Assembly (NCBI GenBank): GCA_946056455.1
Contig: CAMGJS010000097.1
Span: 1 to 5,102 of the forward strand
DNA: 5,102 nucleotides
Reading direction: 5' to 3'
From: an uncultured Clostridia bacterium
GTDB lineage: Bacteria; Bacillota; Clostridia; Oscillospirales; Ruminococcaceae
In this document: one piece after another, positions 1 through 5,102 of the stretch
Layout of the letters: the number at the start of each line of letters is the position of its first letter
Position numbering within the stretch: the stretch's first letter is position 1
Notes under the pieces: model-generated
Database searches by the model: none
What the model saw: only the letters and a program-made list of their open reading frames with translations
What the model was told of the DNA's origin: nothing
Position numbers and translations under genes: made by a program

Positions 1-15
1 CACATAATTTTTATT

Positions 16-25
16 ATTGCGCAAT
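16..25. repeat. 10-bp perfect palindrome at the predicted transcription start
   Basis: The sequence ATTGCGCAAT is a perfect 10-bp inverted repeat with no spacer. It lies at about +1 of the minus-strand promoter candidate at 29-57, a position where a bound repressor would block initiation. The palindrome is seen directly; an operator role is inference only, because a single 10-bp palindrome can occur by chance in AT-rich DNA. Confidence 0.3.
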
Positions 26-28
26 TTA

Positions 29-57
29 ATTATATCACTCTCTTTTATTTAAATCAA
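29..57 (-). promoter_or_regulatory. Candidate sigma-70/SigA promoter reading leftward out of the window
   Basis: On the minus strand, TTGATT (complement of 52-57, four of six matches to TTGACA) is followed after exactly 17 nt by a perfect TATAAT (complement of 29-34). A TG dinucleotide one base upstream of the -10 hexamer (complement of 36-37) makes it an extended -10 element. Initiation is expected near position 22. The -35 box sits almost against the T-run of the mutS2 terminator, so one unit ends and another begins within about 60 nt. The driven gene is outside the window. Confidence 0.55.
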
Positions 58-58
58 T

Positions 59-83
59 AAAAAAGTCGGCTTTACAACCGACT
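59..83 (-). terminator. Intrinsic terminator after mutS2
   Basis: On the minus strand, AGTCGG (complement of 78-83) pairs perfectly with CCGACT (complement of 64-69) around an 8-nt loop. A run of five T (complement of 59-63) follows, then ATT. The stem begins 7 nt after the mutS2 stop codon. This is the standard form of a rho-independent terminator, although the 6-bp stem is short. On the plus strand the same stem is followed by a broken T-rich run (85-92), so weak bidirectional activity is possible. Confidence 0.8.
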
Positions 84-90
84 ATTTTTA

Positions 91-2469
91 TTATTTGAGT
101 TCTACAATGGTAACGCCATCTTCGCCTTCGCCGTAAACTCCGAGTCTGAAGCTTTTTACAGAAGCATTTCTTTTAAGCTCAGCGTGAACAGCATTTCTCA
201 AAATACCTGTTCCTTTGCCGTGGATAACAGTAACCAATCCTACTCCTGACATCACAGCTCCGTCGATAAAGCGTTGAAGTTCAAAAACTCCTTCATCAGC
301 GGCTTTTCCTCTAATGTCAAGTTCAAGCTCAACCTTTCTTGTGACCTTACTTTGAACGCCTTTTTTGGATATTCCTTTGTTTTTCATAGTATTTGAAGAT
401 TTTTGTTGTTCTACAAGTCTTAATTTTGAAATATTGACCTTAGTTTTCATTATTCCTGTCTGAACAAAGACATTTCCGCTTCCATCAACCTCGCCTGCAA
501 CGATACCATTTTTATCAATATCGGTGATATAGACGGTATCCCCTCTTTTTAAAGGTCTTGGCAACTTATAATCATTTTCTTTTTTGGTGACAGGGTTAGC
601 CTGTTTATACATATCATTAAGCGCCGATTTAGCCTTGCTTTTTGCGTTAGCAGTAAGAGCAGAAAAATTTGATTTTTCCTTTTGTTTTCTGATACTGTCA
701 AGCTCGTCCAATAGCTCATCTGAGCGTTCCTGAACACTTTCCACGATATGCATAGCCTTTATTCTTGCGTTTTCAAGCTCTTTTTCATAATTATCATCAA
801 TGAGCTTTTTCTTTTCGTCAATTTCTTTCTTTGTAACTTCAAGCTCGGATTTAAGCCTTTTTGCATCATTATTGTTATTTTCAAGCTCAGACCTTAGTTT
901 TTCAAGATTTTCAAAAATATTTTCAAATCTTTTATTATCTTCGCTGACAAGAGATTTTGCATACTCAATTATATCGTCAGGTATTCCAAGTTTCGAGGAT
1001 ATCGCAAAAGCGTTCGATTTACCCGGAGAACCTACAATCAGCTTATAGGTAGGTCTTAATGTTGCAATATCAAATTCACAGCTTGCATTTTCTACATTTT
1101 CAGTGTCAAGAGCATACAGCTTTATATCCTGGTAATGAGTAGTAACCATCAGCTTTGTGCCCTTATTCTTCAGATTTTCAATTATAGATATTGCAAGCGC
1201 CGAGCCTTCAACAGGGTCTGTTCCCGAACCTAATTCATCAAGAAGAACAAGAGATTGCTCATCGGATTTTCTTATAATCTCCGCAACTCTGTTCATATGA
1301 GAAGAAAAAGTCGAAAGACTTTGTTCAATGCTCTGCTCGTCGCCTATATCAACAAGGACATTTTTAAAAACAGTAATAACGCTTCCGTCATCTGCCGAAA
1401 TCATAAGACCGCACATTGTCATCAAAGTCAAAAGACCTACTGTTTTGAGAGAAACAGTCTTTCCACCCGTATTGGGACCTGTTATAATAAGCGCATTATA
1501 GCTTTCGCCAAGTGAAACATTTATCGGAACAGCCTTATTCTTTTCGATAAGAGGATGTCTCGCCCTTTTTAATACAATCCTTCCATCATCGGTTATATCA
1601 GCCACAGAGCCTTTCATATCCGCCCCAAGATTTGCTTTTGCAAAATAAAGGTTAAGTTCTGAGATATACGATGTATTTTTTATAAGCTGTTCAGCAAAAG
1701 CACCGCATTCTTCAGATATTTCTTTAATAATACGCTCGATTTCTTCTTGTTCAAGGCTTTTGAGCACACGAATGCTGTTATTTTCTTCAACAACAGCCAT
1801 AGGTTCGATAAAAAGCGTTGAACCGCTCGATGAAACATCGTGGACAAGTCCTTCGACATTATTTTTATGTTCTGCTTTAACGGGAAGAACATATCTGCCG
1901 TCACGAATAGTTACAATATTTTCCTGTAAACTTTTCTGAACAGACGATGACTTAATCATCTTGTCAAGGTGCTCCCTGACCTTCATTCCCGACTGAATAA
2001 TCTTTCTTCTTATTTTTGCCAGTTCATCGCTTGCGGTATCAGCAATTTCTTCTTCAGAAAGAACAGAAAGCTCTATCTTCTTTTCAAGACCTTTATTCGG
2101 AACAATAGAGCTGAAAAGATAAGATAAAGTATTTTCAGTTTCAGAGCATTGCTTGTACCATTCCGTAATCTCTCTGCATTGCATAAGAAGATAACGAACA
2201 TCAAGCATCTCCTTTAATGAAAGCTTCCCTCCCGATGAAGCCCTTTCAAGAATTTCAGACATATCCTTGTAATTATAAAATGGAGGGGTTCCAAATTTGC
2301 AAGATAACTCAAAAGCGTCGGAAGTTTTATTAAGTTCTTTTTTTACAGTATAAAAATCGGTCGACGGCTCTATACTAAGAGCCATTTCTTTCGTTATGGG
2401 ATTTGAAGCCATATCAGAAAGCATATTAAGTATTTTATGTAATTCAAGCGTTTTATAGTTGCTATCCAT
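91..2469 (-). CDS. mutS2: MutS2: ATPase with coiled coil, KOW-like and C-terminal Smr nuclease domains
   Basis: This encodes 792 residues, the usual MutS2 length. Residues 1-300 are the MutS core/clamp region. The ABC-type ATPase follows, with Walker A GPNTGGKT (331-338), signature STFSSHM (386-392), Walker B LVLLDE (407-412) with LGSGTDP after it, and switch TTHYQD (443-448). A charged helical segment (about 510-600) should form a coiled coil, then a KOW-like beta segment (about 640-686), then an Smr domain (about 713-792) with LDIR (717-720) and HGKGTG (750-755). There is no mismatch-recognition domain. Family knowledge: MutS2 does not do mismatch repair; it suppresses recombination in some species and acts on collided ribosomes in Bacillus. 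The frame stays open 46 codons upstream inside recO, but the start at 2469 fits the family N-terminus and has a GGAG site 10 nt upstream. It overlaps recO by 8 nt, and a terminator follows the stop. Which role dominates here cannot be read from sequence. Confidence 0.96.
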   Translation of the reverse strand: MDSNYKTLELHKILNMLSDMASNPITKEMALSIEPSTDFYTVKKELNKTSDAFELSCKFGTPPFYNYKDMSEILERASSGGKLSLKEMLDVRYLLMQCREITEWYKQCSETENTLSYLFSSIVPNKGLEKKIELSVLSEEEIADTASDELAKIRRKIIQSGMKVREHLDKMIKSSSVQKSLQENIVTIRDGRYVLPVKAEHKNNVEGLVHDVSSSGSTLFIEPMAVVEENNSIRVLKSLEQEEIERIIKEISEECGAFAEQLIKNTSYISELNLYFAKANLGADMKGSVADITDDGRIVLKRARHPLIEKNKAVPINVSLGESYNALIITGPNTGGKTVSLKTVGLLTLMTMCGLMISADDGSVITVFKNVLVDIGDEQSIEQSLSTFSSHMNRVAEIIRKSDEQSLVLLDELGSGTDPVEGSALAISIIENLKNKGTKLMVTTHYQDIKLYALDTENVENASCEFDIATLRPTYKLIVGSPGKSNAFAISSKLGIPDDIIEYAKSLVSEDNKRFENIFENLEKLRSELENNNNDAKRLKSELEVTKKEIDEKKKLIDDNYEKELENARIKAMHIVESVQERSDELLDELDSIRKQKEKSNFSALTANAKSKAKSALNDMYKQANPVTKKENDYKLPRPLKRGDTVYITDIDKNGIVAGEVDGSGNVFVQTGIMKTKVNISKLRLVEQQKSSNTMKNKGISKKGVQSKVTRKVELELDIRGKAADEGVFELQRFIDGAVMSGVGLVTVIHGKGTGILRNAVHAELKRNASVKSFRLGVYGEGEDGVTIVELK

Positions 2470-3217
2470 TAAATGTATTCTCCAATTCCTTGTAAAAATC
2501 AAGTGTTTTAAAATTCCTTTCCGTGTGAGAAAGAATATATTTTTCAGTAATTTGTGAAAGATTCTTCTGAGCGTTATCGGATAACTTAAACGACCAAAGC
2601 TTTTCAAAATCAGTAAGACATATATATCTTATTGCGTGAAGGACAGAAGAATTGATTTCAACAGCATCCCCTGCCCTGTTATAGCAATTTTCGCAAAAAA
2701 TCATTCCCTTATCTATTTTAAAATACATAACGGGAGTCTGATAGCAAAGGCAGGAATGACATGCTAAAATATCGGGCATCATTCCGATTTCAGACACAAG
2801 TCTGAGTTCAAAAATCGACTTCAAAAGACATTTTGGATGTTTCCCCTCTTCAAGAAAATAAAGGGTGTTAAGAAAAAGTCTTGTGACCGAATTCGCACTC
2901 TGTTCCGAGGTTATTGTGTGAAGAATAATTTCGCAAAAATATGACGCAAGCGCAAAGCTTTCAACATCTAATCTTAAATTATAAAATATATGAACAGGTT
3001 CTGCGCTGTTTATATAGTATCTGTCGTTTTTCTTATTAAGGCAAAATTTTGAATAAGCAAAAAGCTGGGCCGACGAAAAGCTTTTGCTTGTGATTTTTTT
3101 CACTCCCTTAGCAGAAAGCTCAATAACTCCCAGATCCTTGGTTAAAACATCGATAAACTTGTCGTTTTCTCCGATACTACGCTCACGAATTACTATTCCG
3201 TATGTTGTTATCAGCAT
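2462..3217 (-). CDS. recO: RecO, DNA repair/recombination mediator
   Basis: This encodes 251 residues, normal for the family. RecO anneals complementary single strands and, with RecR, loads RecA onto SSB-coated DNA in the RecF pathway; it acts in the cytoplasm on DNA. The N-terminal part (about 1-80) is the OB-fold, with typical family features: a GIVIRER strand, the GEND turn (16-19) and AKGVKK (36-41). The rest is helical and carries a zinc site with two CxxC pairs, C153/C156 and C175/C178, plus an additional C158. The ATG at 3217 has GAGG 9 nt upstream, lying inside the preceding small ORF. Its first 35 nt overlap that ORF, and its last 8 nt overlap the mutS2 start (ATGGATAG), so translation of all three is probably coupled. 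The sequence is divergent in its C-terminal half, as is usual for RecO, but the N-terminus, zinc site and position after era make the call firm. Confidence 0.93.
   Translation of the reverse strand: MLITTYGIVIRERSIGENDKFIDVLTKDLGVIELSAKGVKKITSKSFSSAQLFAYSKFCLNKKNDRYYINSAEPVHIFYNLRLDVESFALASYFCEIILHTITSEQSANSVTRLFLNTLYFLEEGKHPKCLLKSIFELRLVSEIGMMPDILACHSCLCYQTPVMYFKIDKGMIFCENCYNRAGDAVEINSSVLHAIRYICLTDFEKLWSFKLSDNAQKNLSQITEKYILSHTERNFKTLDFYKELENTFNG
2480..2483 (-). promoter_or_regulatory. Ribosome binding site that sets the mutS2 start
   Basis: GGAG on the minus strand lies 10 nt before the ATG at 2469, with a second purine run (AGGAA) just upstream. It lies inside the last codons of recO, so ribosomes finishing recO can restart on mutS2. 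It supports the 792-residue product over the 838-residue reading that would begin at 2607. Confidence 0.65.
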
Positions 3218-3326
3218 TGTTCATATCCTCGTTTGTGGTACCGACAGCGTCAGATAATGACGCACTGTATTTTAAATAATCAGAAATCTTACCGCTTCTA
3301 TAAAAAGTATCCCATAACTCTTCCAT
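3183..3326 (-). CDS. yqzL: YqzL-like small protein (47 aa) between era and recO
   Basis: This 47-codon ORF is preceded by a perfect GGAGG 9 nt before its ATG. The first 20 residues (MEELWDTFYR, then SGKISDYLKY) fit the pattern I recall for the YqzL family: a short acidic start, W..F, a T/S-G-x-I turn, then a Y-L-x-Y helix. YqzL-type genes are known just upstream of recO in Firmicutes, which agrees with the position here. No function is established for the family that I can state. The tail after about residue 27 is rich in Asn, Asp and Ser and probably disordered. The last 35 nt overlap recO in another frame, and the recO ribosome binding site is inside it, so it may also act as a leader peptide coupling recO translation. 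No signal peptide or membrane segment is visible. The coding call is good; the family name is pattern recognition without a search. Confidence 0.75.
   Translation of the reverse strand: MEELWDTFYRSGKISDYLKYSASLSDAVGTTNEDMNNADNNIRNSNS
3227..3230 (-). promoter_or_regulatory. recO ribosome binding site inside the upstream small ORF
   Basis: GAGG on the minus strand lies 9 nt before the recO ATG at 3217. It coincides with codons 33-34 of the yqzL-like ORF, so ribosomes reading the small ORF pass over the recO initiation site. An out-of-frame ATG at 3222-3224 lies between this site and the recO start. It is only 3 nt from the GAGG, too close to be used efficiently, and it is in frame with the small ORF. 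Confidence 0.6.
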
Positions 3327-3335
3327 ATATTTTGA

Positions 3336-3340
3336 CCTCC
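3336..3340 (-). promoter_or_regulatory. Strong ribosome binding site of the yqzL-like ORF
   Basis: GGAGG on the minus strand with a 9-nt AT-rich spacer to the ATG at 3326 is the best-matching Shine-Dalgarno site in the window. It is the main non-homology evidence that the 47-codon ORF is translated. Confidence 0.75.
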
Positions 3341-3348
3341 GCAATGAT

Positions 3349-3378
3349 ATTGTAATAAGAGTATATCACGCAAGACAA
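3349..3378 (-). promoter_or_regulatory. Weak candidate promoter for yqzL-recO-mutS2
   Basis: In the 79-nt gap after era, the minus strand reads TTGTCT (complement of 3373-3378, four of six matches to TTGACA), an 18-nt spacer, then TACAAT (complement of 3349-3354, five of six matches to TATAAT). Initiation near 3342 would leave a leader of only about 16 nt before the small ORF. No terminator hairpin is visible after era, so readthrough from upstream is also expected. Such matches are common in AT-rich gaps. Confidence 0.35.
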
Positions 3379-3405
3379 AATATATAAGTCGAAATAGAGG
3401 TGTAA

Positions 3406-4305
3406 TTATTTCCTGAAATCAAGTCCGAAGTTTTTGATTATTCCTTCTCTGTTCCGCCAATCCTCCTTAACTTTTATCCAGCATTGAAGGTTGACTTTTA
3501 TCCTGAAGAATTCTTCAAGCTCTTCTCTTGCAAGAGTCCCTATCTTTTTGAGCATACTTCCGTTTTTTCCAATTATAATGCCTTTATGAGACTCTCTTTC
3601 GCAAAAAATAGTTGCAGTAATATCAAGAAGGTCTTTATCATTTCTTTCTTTCATTTCCTCAACCGTAACAGCAATTCCGTGAGGAATTTCATCGCTTAAA
3701 AGAATAAGCAGTTTCTCTCTTATTATTTCCGCGGCAAGAACGCGTTCATTCTGATTGGTAATAGCGTCATCAGGAAAATAATGAGGTCCGTCAGAGGCAT
3801 ATTTAGAAACCTCTTCAAGAACAAGGTCCACCCCATCGTTATTTTTTGCGCTGATTGGTATTATGGCAGAAAAATCATAAAGTTCAGATATTTCCTTTAT
3901 TTTTTCGGCAACAACCTTCTTATCAACGAGGTCTGTCTTATTAAAAAGCAAAATAACGGGAGAATGTGTATTTTTAACCCTTTCTGCAATAAGCTTGTCC
4001 TGTTCCCCGATTTTTTTGGATACATCTAAAATAAAAATAATAGCGTCAATATCAACAACAGACTGCTTAACGGCATTATTCATATGCTCACCGAGTTTAT
4101 TCTTTGTTTTATATTGAACTCCCGGCGTGTCCATAAAAACATACTGAATATCGCCTTTTGTCAAAACTCCCGATATTCTTGTTCTCGTCGTCTGGGGCTT
4201 ATCGCTTACCATTGCAATTTTTTCTCCGACAAGAGCATTCAGCAACGATGATTTTCCGACATTTGCCCTGCCTATTATAGTTACAAAAACATTTTTACTT
4301 TCCAT
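3406..4305 (-). CDS. era: Era, GTPase for 16S rRNA/30S subunit maturation
   Basis: This encodes 299 residues, the standard Era length. It is a GTP-dependent assembly factor that binds the 3' end of 16S rRNA through its KH domain. The G domain shows G1 GRANVGKS (12-19), switch I PQTTRTR (37-43), G3 DTPG (59-62), G4 NKTD (122-125) and G5 SAK (152-154). The KH domain has its GxxG loop as GKNG (246-249), preceded by GIII and followed by a conserved basic helix. The G1 loop has Ala where Era usually has Pro (GRPNVGKS); the residues needed for nucleotide binding are intact. The start at 4305 places the G1 loop at the normal distance from the N-terminus. Its AAGGA site (4319-4323) is 13 nt away, rather far, but only 3 nt separate the ybeY stop from this ATG, so translation is probably coupled. 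Unlike the Bacillus order, no dgkA or cdd lies between ybeY and era. Confidence 0.97.
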   Translation of the reverse strand: MESKNVFVTIIGRANVGKSSLLNALVGEKIAMVSDKPQTTRTRISGVLTKGDIQYVFMDTPGVQYKTKNKLGEHMNNAVKQSVVDIDAIIFILDVSKKIGEQDKLIAERVKNTHSPVILLFNKTDLVDKKVVAEKIKEISELYDFSAIIPISAKNNDGVDLVLEEVSKYASDGPHYFPDDAITNQNERVLAAEIIREKLLILLSDEIPHGIAVTVEEMKERNDKDLLDITATIFCERESHKGIIIGKNGSMLKKIGTLAREELEEFFRIKVNLQCWIKVKEDWRNREGIIKNFGLDFRK

Positions 4306-4308
4306 TTG

Positions 4309-4818
4309 CTATACCGTTTCCTTGTTATCAGTAAATGTGCTGTCCCTTGAAATACCAAGATTATCAAGTATAAATTCCTGCTTTTCTTTCATAATTGTTT
4401 CATCAAGCGGAGATTTTTCGTGGTCATATCCTAAAAGATGAAGCATTGAATGAACTGTCAGAAATCCCACTTCCCTTTCAAGAGAGTGACCGTAAAGCTC
4501 AGCCTGCGACATAGCGGTCTGCAACGAAATAACAACATCTCCCAAAAGGCACATTCCTGTTTCGTTATTAATATCGTATTTTCCGTCATCAGACAATGGA
4601 AAAGAAAGAACATCGGTTACCCTGTCCTTATTGCGATACATTTTATTGAGAGACCTTATATCCGCGTTGCTTACAAATGAAACGCTAACCTCAGCGTCCT
4701 TATCAAAACCTTCACTTTTAAGTACCGCCTGACAGCATTTTCTAATCAGAAGTCTTATACCTGTAGGGACCTTAACATCCTTTTGATTGTTTCTTACATA
4801 AACTTTAACCTTAGGCAT
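4309..4818 (-). CDS. ybeY: YbeY, rRNA maturation endoribonuclease (UPF0054)
   Basis: This encodes 169 residues. YbeY is a metal-dependent endoribonuclease involved in 16S rRNA 3'-end processing and ribosome quality control. The zinc motif is [11 protein letters not shown] (123-133), with ligands H123, H127 and H133. The family usually has Gly after the first His; here it is Ser. The other conserved blocks are present: LNKMYR (57-62, with the conserved R62), TDVLSFP (68-74) and LGDVVIS (92-98). The frame is open 11 codons further upstream, to 4851. The start at 4818 is chosen because it has AAGGA 9 nt upstream and gives the typical short N-terminus before the first beta strand. It overlaps phoH by 8 nt (ATGCCTAA) and is 3 nt from era. 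PhoH/YbeZ and YbeY are known partners in other bacteria, and Era acts on the same rRNA region, so this neighbourhood is functionally coherent. Confidence 0.96.
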   Translation of the reverse strand: MPKVKVYVRNNQKDVKVPTGIRLLIRKCCQAVLKSEGFDKDAEVSVSFVSNADIRSLNKMYRNKDRVTDVLSFPLSDDGKYDINNETGMCLLGDVVISLQTAMSQAELYGHSLEREVGFLTVHSMLHLLGYDHEKSPLDETIMKEKQEFILDNLGISRDSTFTDNKETV

Positions 4819-5102
4819 CGCTATCTTTCCTTTCTGAATTATACTTTTCATAAGCCTTTATTATATCCTGAACAAGCTTATGTCTTATTACATCGACATC
4901 CGAAAACTTTATTATCTCTATTCCCTCAATATTTTTCAATACCTTTGTTGCCTCAATAAGACCTGATTTCTTCTTATCGGGCAAATCTATCTGAGTAACA
5001 TCACCCGTAACAACAATCTTGCTGTTAAATCCCAGTCTTGTCAGGAACATTTTTATCTGTTCGCGCGTTGTATTCTGACCCTCATCCAGAATTATAAATG
5101 CA
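4811..5102 (-). CDS. phoH: PhoH/YbeZ family ATPase, C-terminal part (cut by window edge)
   Basis: Only the last 96 codons are in the window; the Walker A half lies beyond the right edge. The frame is open to the edge, so the first internal Met (5048-5050) is not a start. The visible part begins with the Walker B strand [11 protein letters not shown], then MFLTRLGF, then the [12 protein letters not shown] block (conserved in PhoH NTPases), and ends with the family-typical stretch [18 protein letters not shown] and a short charged tail. The usual Walker B text is DEAQN; here Ala is Gly. PhoH-like proteins are cytoplasmic P-loop ATPases, and the YbeZ branch works with YbeY in rRNA processing. 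The stop codon overlaps the ybeY start by 8 nt. No gene for an HD-domain membrane phosphodiesterase (YqfF/PgpH) sits between phoH and ybeY, unlike the Bacillus arrangement. Confidence 0.93.
   Translation of the reverse strand, partial: AFIILDEGQNTTREQIKMFLTRLGFNSKIVVTGDVTQIDLPDKKKSGLIEATKVLKNIEGIEIIKFSDVDVIRHKLVQDIIKAYEKYNSERKDSDA
4828..4832 (-). promoter_or_regulatory. Ribosome binding site that sets the ybeY start
   Basis: AAGGA on the minus strand, inside the last phoH codons, lies 9 nt before the ATG at 4818. It favours the 169-residue YbeY over an 11-residue longer reading from 4851. Confidence 0.6.

Larger units (their letters stand above)
1..63. other. AT-rich intergenic segment left of the mutS2 terminator
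   Basis: This short non-coding segment contains no supportable coding region on either strand. It holds the T-tail of the mutS2 terminator, a candidate leftward promoter (29-57) and a palindrome (16-25), each listed separately. A minus-strand ATG at 3-5 has no ribosome binding site in front of it and is not called as a start. Confidence 0.7.

Noticed and set aside
300..900. Recurrent TTCAAGCTC-like 9-mers suggesting a dispersed repeat
   Set aside because: They are GAGCTTGAA on the coding strand, encoding Glu-Leu-Glu in the charged coiled coil and Smr region. The copies are irregularly spaced and explained by composition.
800..1048. Plus-strand open frame rich in Ser and Phe
   Set aside because: It is the antisense shadow of the MutS2 coiled coil; the Glu/Lys-rich codons read backwards as Ser/Phe/Leu. 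It has no ribosome binding site and no family resemblance.
1255..1515. Plus-strand 86-codon open frame
   Set aside because: It lies wholly opposite the MutS2 ATPase motifs (Walker A, signature and Walker B region), which are clearly the real coding frame.
1680..1904. Minus-strand 74-codon frame inside mutS2, and a similar one at 549-737
   Set aside because: They are alternative-frame readings within the intact mutS2 gene, with no domain likeness. The mutS2 frame is unbroken, so no frameshift is implied.
3379..3405. Terminator after era
   Set aside because: No stem of useful length followed by a T-run is visible on the minus strand between the era stop and the small ORF.
3484..4029. Plus-strand open frames of 71 and 82 codons opposite era
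   Set aside because: Both are antisense to conserved Era G4/G5 and KH segments, lack ribosome binding sites and show low-complexity Phe/Asn/Ser-rich products.
1..5102. New defence, mobile or secondary-metabolism system
   Set aside because: All genes belong to known core families in a conserved type of neighbourhood. There are no transposases, integrases, direct-repeat arrays, attachment-site repeats, tRNAs or compositional breaks.

Overview
The window is one gene-dense, AT-rich stretch (about 35-40 % G+C on the lines sampled by eye) in which every supportable gene lies on the minus strand. Transcription runs from the right edge to the left. The order is phoH (partial) -> ybeY -> era -> small yqzL-like ORF -> recO -> mutS2 -> terminator. 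The gene content, the YqzL-like peptide upstream of recO, MutS2 with a C-terminal Smr domain, and strong GGAGG/AAGGA ribosome binding sites point to a low-GC Firmicute. A clostridial lineage is more likely than a bacillus, because mutS2 directly follows recO and no dgkA or cdd lies between ybeY and era. The lineage is an inference; no rRNA or other marker is present.

Right part (3406-5102): the C-terminal 96 residues of a PhoH/YbeZ-type ATPase overlap by 8 nt with ybeY (rRNA maturation endoribonuclease). Three nucleotides separate ybeY from era (GTPase with KH domain for 16S rRNA). This is a ribosome-assembly block.

Middle (3183-3405): a 79-nt gap holds a weak candidate promoter. It is followed by a 47-codon ORF with a perfect GGAGG site, resembling the YqzL family. 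Its last 35 nt overlap the start of recO.

Left part (64-3217): recO (recombination mediator with a four-cysteine zinc site) overlaps mutS2 by 8 nt. The mutS2 frame stays open 46 codons upstream inside recO, but the supported start is at 2469. mutS2 ends at 91 and an intrinsic terminator follows 7 nt later. Right after the terminator is a well-formed sigma-70-type promoter (TTGATT, 17 nt, extended -10 TATAAT), also reading leftward. A new minus-strand transcription unit therefore probably begins at about position 22, over a 10-bp perfect palindrome, with its gene outside the window.

The genes join two themes: 30S ribosome maturation and quality control (PhoH/YbeZ, YbeY, Era and, through its Smr/KOW architecture, possibly MutS2) and recombination or repair (RecO, MutS2). 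I found no mobile element, CRISPR array, defence cassette, tRNA or rRNA. This looks like conserved core chromosome. The points worth a second look are gene order, overlaps, the small ORF and the leftmost promoter/palindrome, not a new system.
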